Shown in pieces: positions 58,746 to 64,000 of a stretch of 64,000 bases of DNA. Within the stretch, counting starts at the first letter, position 1. Every line of letters begins with the position of its first letter. A program made the translations under genes and the position numbers. Origin of the DNA: Flabesymbios commensalis (Eukaryota > Annelida > Polychaeta > Terebellida > Flabelligeridae); assembly GCA_964017125.1 (NCBI GenBank), contig OZ024912.1, positions 64,648,390 through 64,712,389 on the forward strand. Reading direction: 5' to 3'. The notes below the pieces were generated by a model. The model was not told the DNA's origin and did no database searches. It was given only the letters and a program-made list of their open reading frames with translations.

Positions 58746-60059
58746 GTGTTTTGAACATAGATGGTTGAATACATGTTTATTATAATTGTATTTCTTTTCA
58801 ATAATGACGTATTATTTTGTTCTGGTTGATTGAATGAACGTATTTCAATGGACATCAAATGTAGTAAGAAATAGTTATCAGCAATCAACTGGCAAGAAGG
58901 GTATGGGCAACAATAAAAATATATATATACAGTTTAATCCCCTCGAGATGATATGAAAATGTCGTTTTAAACACACTAAACGGATAACGACGCCTAGATA
59001 ATTAAAACATAATTTATACATGTCATCCTCCCTGAGCGCAGACAATTCACGCACTGCTAGTTAACAGGTAAAAATCCTACAAGGTCAATCTACATATATG
59101 TATGTCTATGTCTATGACGTCGTGCTCCTAATGTCTTCATGGTTGGAATTTGGTCCTTTGCCTCTCACATTAATGGTGCTATACTTCCCAGGAATATATA
59201 TGGAGTTGACTAATCCGCTGTCAGAGGTGGGTATTATATCGGCTTAGATCCTAGATCCCAGCCCTTCGTCAGGCTTGACTTCAGAGCTGATGTATTTAAT
59301 CAAATAGAAAATAAAGTGAGGAACATAATTACACATCTCTTCCGCGGATTTAGATTTAATGAATACCGTGGGGAAATATTTAGAATTAATCGCATGCTAC
59401 TTGATTACCACCTGAATATTACTTATTCTACGATCCGTGCATGACTTGCTTAATCATGCTAGATATTCACACATTACAACTAGATCCAATACAATGCCAA
59501 CTGTAAATAAATAAGATGGGTGAAAATCAATGTAATACAGAGCTAGACACTGGTTGTTTTTTCCCAAGCAAGACGAGAATTGAGTCCATGATGTCGAGAA
59601 TATTTATGCGACGTTGGCCCAGCACAGTGTCAAAGTTAATTCCTAGTATTTCTGAGTATGTGGTGCATTTTCCTCTCTAATATTGTGACAGATAAAAAGT
59701 AGTACTGAGATATAAAGAGGTACTATTGCAAGGCCGGAAGGAACAATGAACTGCAGTCTTTTCGAATGATTTCCAAGTCTTCAAGGGATTTTTCAGTTGT
59801 ATCAGCATAACGCGCACCCCAGCGTTCTAAATAATTTGGAATGGAGTAACCACGATAGCAGAATATTTCCTGCGTGGTTCACACACGAAACTGCACTAAT
59901 GTCATGACGCCTAGCCAGTGGATTGTCCTCTGCTAGCTGAACCGACAGCAGAATGTAAATGCCGATCCATGAAATGGGCAGTTAAATACATATATCAAAC
60001 AGATATCAGAGAAATAAAGTAGAGATAAACCAGCTAGGTGTAGATGATCAAAAGATCGT
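58746..60059. other. Stretch without recognised gene
   Basis: TCGGCTTAGATCCTAGATCC near 59,238 resembles TCGGCTTAGATCCCAGAATG at 58,045, possibly a shared repeat fragment. No gene. Confidence 0.4.
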
Positions 60060-60290
60060 TCAACCCTTTCAGCGCCGGGACCGTCTTTAGACGTCAGATT
60101 CTGACGTCTAAAGACGATCCCCGCACTGAAAGAATTAAACAAATTATAAAGGCCGTAGACCCATAACACAGGTATTCAAATGAAGCGGAAAGCGCTAACT
60201 AAGACACTTGTGATGAAAAAAAATATTTAAAAAATCCTTCGGTCTTCATGGTTTATACAAAAATATTTCAGCCTTGTAGGCTAAGGGTTG
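60060..60290 (-). mobile_element. Fold-A MITE, near complete
   Basis: TCAA then CCCTTTCAGCGCCGGGACCG, a hairpin with a very short turn (GACGTCAGATTCTGACG), arm GGCCGTAGACCCATAACA, AATGAAGCGGAAAGCGC, CCTTCGGTCTTCATGG, and end CCTTGTAGGCTAAGGG. Confidence 0.88.
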
Positions 60291-60423
60291 ACTATGTACC
60301 GAGTGTATTGCACGCGCTGATCTTGAGGATTTATCGTCGATGGTTGTCCTCGTCTTGTGTCCATTTATTATCATCAGACGGCATGTCGGGCGCCACGTCG
60401 TAGGATGAGAGATCAGCGATGAA

Positions 60424-60480
60424 TGAATGCTGAGCCAGCGTCTATAAGACATTGATCCAGCATTAAACCATCGCTGGACC
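60424..60480. repeat. Fold-P-like palindrome
   Basis: AATGCTGAGCCAGCGTCTAT and AAGACATTGATCCAGCATT are inverted around GTCTATAAGAC. Outer ends are worn. Confidence 0.5.
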
Positions 60481-60489
60481 ACAACCCCG

Positions 60490-60727
60490 AATTCGCGGAA
60501 GGCACGCCCCGAGTGCAGCTTGCGTTCGCAGTTCACACGCAGCTCGCGCACGTGGGTGTATATTGGGCAATAATCATATGGGTCAGCAAGGAGCTTGTCG
60601 GCAGCATCAATTCTAGCGGTGCGTGGGAACCAGAGGTGGTATTTATGAGAGCGCTTGTCAATGCAGCCGGCCGGTTTGTTAACCTCTAACAAGAAATCAA
60701 CTTGCTCATCCCGCAATATGTCATCTG
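60490..60727 (-). CDS. Possible internal exon, unrecognised protein
   Basis: On the minus strand CATTTATGTTGCAG ends at 60,728 and makes a credible 3' splice site with CTAAATTGAC upstream as a possible branch region. The frame then reads DDILRDEQVDFLLEVNKPAG, CIDKRSHKYHLWFPRTARID, AADKLLADPYDYCPIYTHVR and ELRVNCERKLHSGRAFREFG, about 79 residues of balanced, globular-looking protein. A donor is not obvious; GGGGTTGTGG at about 60,490 is weak, and a Fold-P-like palindrome (60,424-60,480) lies just beyond. I do not recognise the family. It is the best coding candidate in the window but unproven. Confidence 0.4.
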
Positions 60728-60788
60728 CTGCAACATAAATGATGAGATAGTCAATTTAGTCCATAAGACTCGACTAGCTCAATAGCTA

Positions 60789-61094
60789 ACGAACGAACGA
60801 ACGAACGAGCGAACGAACGAACGAACGAACGAATGAACGAACGAATGAATAAATGAATGAATGAATGTACGAATGAATGAATGAATGAATGAATGAATGA
60901 ATGAATGAATGAATAATTGAATGAATGAATTAATCAATTAATCAATTATTTAATGAATGTATGAACGAATGAATGAATGAATGAATGAATGAATGAATGA
61001 ATGAATGAATGAATGAATGAATGAATGAATGAATGAATGAATGAATGAATGAATGAATGAATGAATGAATGAATGAATGAATGAATGAATGAAT
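60789..61094. repeat. (GAAC)n to (GAAT)n microsatellite
   Basis: GAAC units at the left grade into GAAT units, with TTAATCAATTAATCAATT as an interruption near 60,930. Confidence 0.95.
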
Positions 61095-61133
61095 ACAAAA
61101 TATATCTATTCAAAATAGGTCAACGAAATCTAT

Positions 61134-61234
61134 GAACGAATGCGTGAATGTAGGAATGAATGAATGAATGGATGTACGAATGAATGAATGAAAGAATGAA
61201 TGAATGAATGAATAAATAATTGCATGAATGAATG
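61134..61234. repeat. Second (GAAT)n tract
   Basis: Interrupted GAAT units that directly precede Fold-F copy 2. Confidence 0.9.
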
Positions 61235-61462
61235 AAAATTCAGGCTTGAAAGATTTAAATGCTGCACTACTATGGGTTTATAACTATTTTTGTTATGGAA
61301 CAGTTCTAATAATAACAATATTTTCCCCCTATTTGTCACCCATTTCGAGTCATCTTCATCCACTACAAGTCGAGAATTGCGACAGCAATTCGCGGCTTGT
61401 AGTGGATGAAGATGACAATGGTAAATTCAGGCTTGAAAGATTTAAATGCTGCACTACTATGT
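61235..61462 (+). mobile_element. Fold-F MITE, copy 2, flanked by a 39-bp direct repeat
   Basis: The hairpin at 61,350-61,415 equals that of copy 1 except for one base pair (CACTACAAGTCGAGAATTGC). The right end GTAAATTCAGGCTTGAAAG is followed by TTTAAATGCTGCACTACTAT. The same AAATTCAGGCTTGAAAGA to ACTATG segment also stands at 61,235-61,274, 188 bp upstream, replacing the normal CCCTTTAAGCCC left end. Confidence 0.82.
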
Positions 61463-61860
61463 GAAATGTGTCAGACGATTAAGAAATATTCCAGCGTTTA
61501 AAAACTAGATCTGCTGAAATTTGAAATAAGTGCATTATTTGAGATCTGCACCCGCCCAATTAATAAATATCAGTCAATGATATAAAAAAAATCGATTGCG
61601 CTTTTTACTGCGTCGTCCACATGTAAATAGTTAATACGATCAAAGCTAATTATGGGATTTCCGCACAATCATGATTACCGTGTTCATTGCTATTTTTACT
61701 AGTAGGCACCCAATAAGCAATAAAAATGCTCAGCCCGGGAAGTACGCATAATTTAAGAATAGGCCTACTATGCAATCAACATATATTAATCAACGACATT
61801 TAGCCATGCGCTGCATTTCGTACAAATACACAGTCCAGCGCTCGTCTGGAGAATTGTAAA
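61463..61860. other. Stretch without recognised feature
   Basis: Nothing identified. Confidence 0.4.
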
Positions 61861-61941
61861 TCGTCACCTCGGATATGAAAGGGTGTATCTGTCACTTTAC
61901 AAAGTGGCAGATACACCCTTTCATATCCAAGGGGACGAAAT
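61861..61941. mobile_element. Fold-S palindrome, reference copy
   Basis: TCGTCACCTCGGATATGAAA, then GGGTGTATCTGTCACTTTAC, turning into AAAGTGGCAGATACACCC and TTTCATATCCAAGGGGACGA. The arms pair over about 37 bp. The flanks (GTAAATCGTC and GACGAAATACT) match the copy at 6,928. Confidence 0.88.
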
Positions 61942-62039
61942 ACTGTTTGAAGAATAGTAAATACCACCCCTTAGTATTCATTTTGTCCGTTGTCATTGCT
62001 CTGTCGCAGCACCACCGTGCCACGTAATTTTGTCTCTGC

Positions 62040-62285
62040 ACACCTTTTGTATCACCCATTTTAAATTTATTTTCTCTTTGGTATTAGGCATTTGCAATTT
62101 TGTTTTCCCCCTTGATTTCACATTTTTGTAATTTTATCTTTCCTTTTTGGAACACCTATTTGTTATTTTGTATTTTTCTTCAGTTGTTTTTTTATGTCAC
62201 TTTCAAGTTCCCAATCGCACTACCCATTTGTAGCTAATAGTAATTTTGTTTTTCAGTTTGTTCTCTTTTGATATCACACATTATT
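62040..62285 (+). repeat. Degenerate T-rich minisatellite
   Basis: Variants of CATTTGTAATTTTGTTTTTC and TTTGGTATCACAC recur about five times. The strand is strongly T-rich. TTTTGTTTTTCAG at 62,249-62,261 resembles a 3' splice site, but no coding frame follows. Confidence 0.5.
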
Positions 62286-63973
62286 AGACTCAGATTCAGA
62301 CCTTTTTATTTGACATTGTCTGGAGACCCCTGTTAAGACACTATGTGTCGCTCTCATAGGGGCCACATTAACTTTGGTTATCCCACTCCCACATGTCCCA
62401 CGTTTCTTGATTCAACGTAAAATTGTTGGTTTTCAATTTCGCTCTTTCATAATTTTATTGCGTTGTACTGTTGTTCATTACTAGTAGTACAACGACACGA
62501 CAGCCAAATATTGAAGTGCGGAAATCAAACCTAGAAAAGAGCAGACGAAGTGCCAGTCAATCAGATTTCAAAACAATGGAGGTGTGAAGAAGGAAGGTAG
62601 TGTGAAACAATGAGAACACGAAATTACAATACAAACGTCAGTAAAAAAAAATTTGGGGGGGGGCATAACAAGATAATATATTATTGTACTCTCTTTAACA
62701 AGACCACACTCGACAATAGCACGCCGCCATTATTGAACTTGTCCGAGAAGTGGTCATTAGTAACATGCATAACAAATTTGGGAAGGATACATGAAAAAAG
62801 TTAACGCGCCCACAAGTAAATGTTAACGCCGACGACGACACCGAACTTCAATTGCAATAGCCCACCTTCTTTTATTAAAATTGAGGCGGACTAAAAAGGG
62901 TTCGCACCAGAGTCACATTATTTTCCTAGCGTATGCCTTCTCAAAGTATACCCTGGGAAAAATACTGTAACGTTTCTGTGAAAGTCAGAGTGACTGTGTA
63001 ATGATTGCACCTGAGCAATGAAGAAGAAAAACAACACTCATTAATCATCATCATTCAATAATGTAGACAGTTGGATCTGATGACTGCCGTGGCGATATAA
63101 TTACATAGAAAAGTGCAGCAAAAAACCGCATCTATTAGATGGAACCCAGAGGGCAAGTGATAACAATCATTTCAAATTTATTATCATATGACGTTTACAT
63201 TTAATTATTAATATTATCATGAAATACTTTTTAATCTGCCTGATGATTTAAATAAGTGTTCCGCCAAATTTTAAGATGGGTCATATTTGATGAGATAACA
63301 TAATATTATGTAAATTTCCATGATCTTGTGTTCGCGCACACATTATGCGCATAAATATAATCTATTGCACAAACTCATTGTAGGTTAAAATATTTGAAGT
63401 TGAAAAAAAATTGTTTACATACATAACATATGTGTGTTATCCCTCATTTTTTAGTGTCAGAAAAAGATAAATAGGTTTAAAAACAACATATCTACAAACT
63501 ACAAACTACGTTATATCTACAAATAATATAACATCAATTTTTAACATGAAAGCTAGAATAAAAGTGTCACTCATTGACAACAGCTAGCAGCTACTACTAC
63601 ATGCATACCTTGCCTTTGGTACTTAGTAAAGATTATAGAACACTTTATTTCAATATAAACAAATCATTTCCATAAAAAATCACAGGTTCAGCCCATACGT
63701 TTAAAATGACATCCAATAGAATGATCATGTATCATACCAATCAAAGCTGCGTGATCATTTCGTTAAGTTTATTATAAATAATATCAGCCTATACTGATTC
63801 GATATTTATATAGTGTTCAAAAATGCTGACGCCCAAATAACAGCTACGTCTTGGACACTCCAGATTCTAAAGAGTCAAAATGGTAATATATAACTGTGTT
63901 ATTTTTACCATATTACAGAAAAAAAAATAATTCAAAATTGGTCAGTATATAAAAATGTAATGAAAATGAGCAT
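62286..63973. other. Stretch without recognised gene
   Basis: AT-rich; GAGACCCCTGTTAAGAC with CATAGGGGCC near 62,324-62,366 is a weak foldback. A 64-codon frame at 62,610-62,804 is unassigned. Confidence 0.4.
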
Positions 63974-64000
63974 TTAACCTTTTCAAGCCTGAATTTACCA
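63974..64000 (-). mobile_element. Fold-F MITE end, cut by window edge
   Basis: TTAA followed by CCTTTTCAAGCCTGAATTTA is the complement of the Fold-F right end seen at 30,650 and 61,423. The element continues outside the window. Confidence 0.75.

Noticed and set aside
62249-62261. TTTTGTTTTTCAG as a splice acceptor
   Set aside because: It lies in a T-rich degenerate repeat and no coding frame follows.

Overview
The window looks like intergenic or deep-intron DNA from a marine invertebrate. It is AT-rich and has no bacterial-type operons and no long conserved open reading frame. It carries a CR1/L2-type LINE, tRNA-derived SINEs, a hAT-like element, tetranucleotide microsatellites and pearl/HINE-type satellite-bearing elements, the last known best from bivalves and other marine invertebrates. 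I cannot fix the phylum from sequence alone. No protein-coding gene is certain. Two short minus-strand blocks (about 44.1-44.9 kb and 60.5-60.7 kb) read like possible exons that I do not recognise.

The dominant content is miniature foldback elements. I use local family names. Fold-A (15 copies) has ends of the form TTAACCCTTAMAGCGC, a 120-bp arm and a GCGGGGATCGACTTTAGACG hairpin. Fold-B (TTAACCCTTTAACCGCC, 3 near-complete copies), Fold-C (CCCTTGTCCTGC, 2 copies of 241 bp, plus a variant C' with other ends), Fold-E and Fold-F are built alike: TTAA target duplication, CCCTT-type ends and one long snap-back hairpin inside. TTAA plus CCCTT ends is the signature of piggyBac-type transposition. 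Fold-P is a TA-flanked palindrome of about 100 bp (CCCAGCAAACAC ends). Fold-S, T, U and V are further foldback types.

Layout: 0-2.9 kb foldbacks; 2.9-5.0 kb a 31-copy 69-bp minisatellite; 6-7 kb Fold-T and Fold-S; 9.7-13.5 kb decayed AT-rich repeats; 14.8 kb a (CAAT)n tract; 15.5-21.2 kb a dense foldback cluster with a SINE; 21.5-24.3 kb a composite element holding pearl copy 1 and a dimeric tRNA-SINE; 24.7-32.3 kb foldbacks and a SINE; 32.5-33.3 kb a tandemly duplicated LINE piece; 33.3-36.9 kb pearl copy 2 with about 19 satellite monomers; 37.6-38.9 kb a LINE 3' end; 39.4-40.8 kb a hAT-like element; 41-53 kb nested foldbacks and a third pearl-like element; 53-58 kb SINE-like pieces, a fourth satellite-bearing element and (GAAT)n; 58-64 kb foldbacks, microsatellites and a possible exon.

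The insertions interrupt one another at readable TTAA sites, so a relative order can be drawn: Fold-P is older than Fold-A, and Fold-A is older than Fold-B, Fold-C and the 46-kb pearl-like element. The most interesting signal is that unrelated TTAA-flanked families all carry a central hairpin. In one case an almost identical hairpin sits between different ends, which suggests the hairpin is a selected or exchangeable module.
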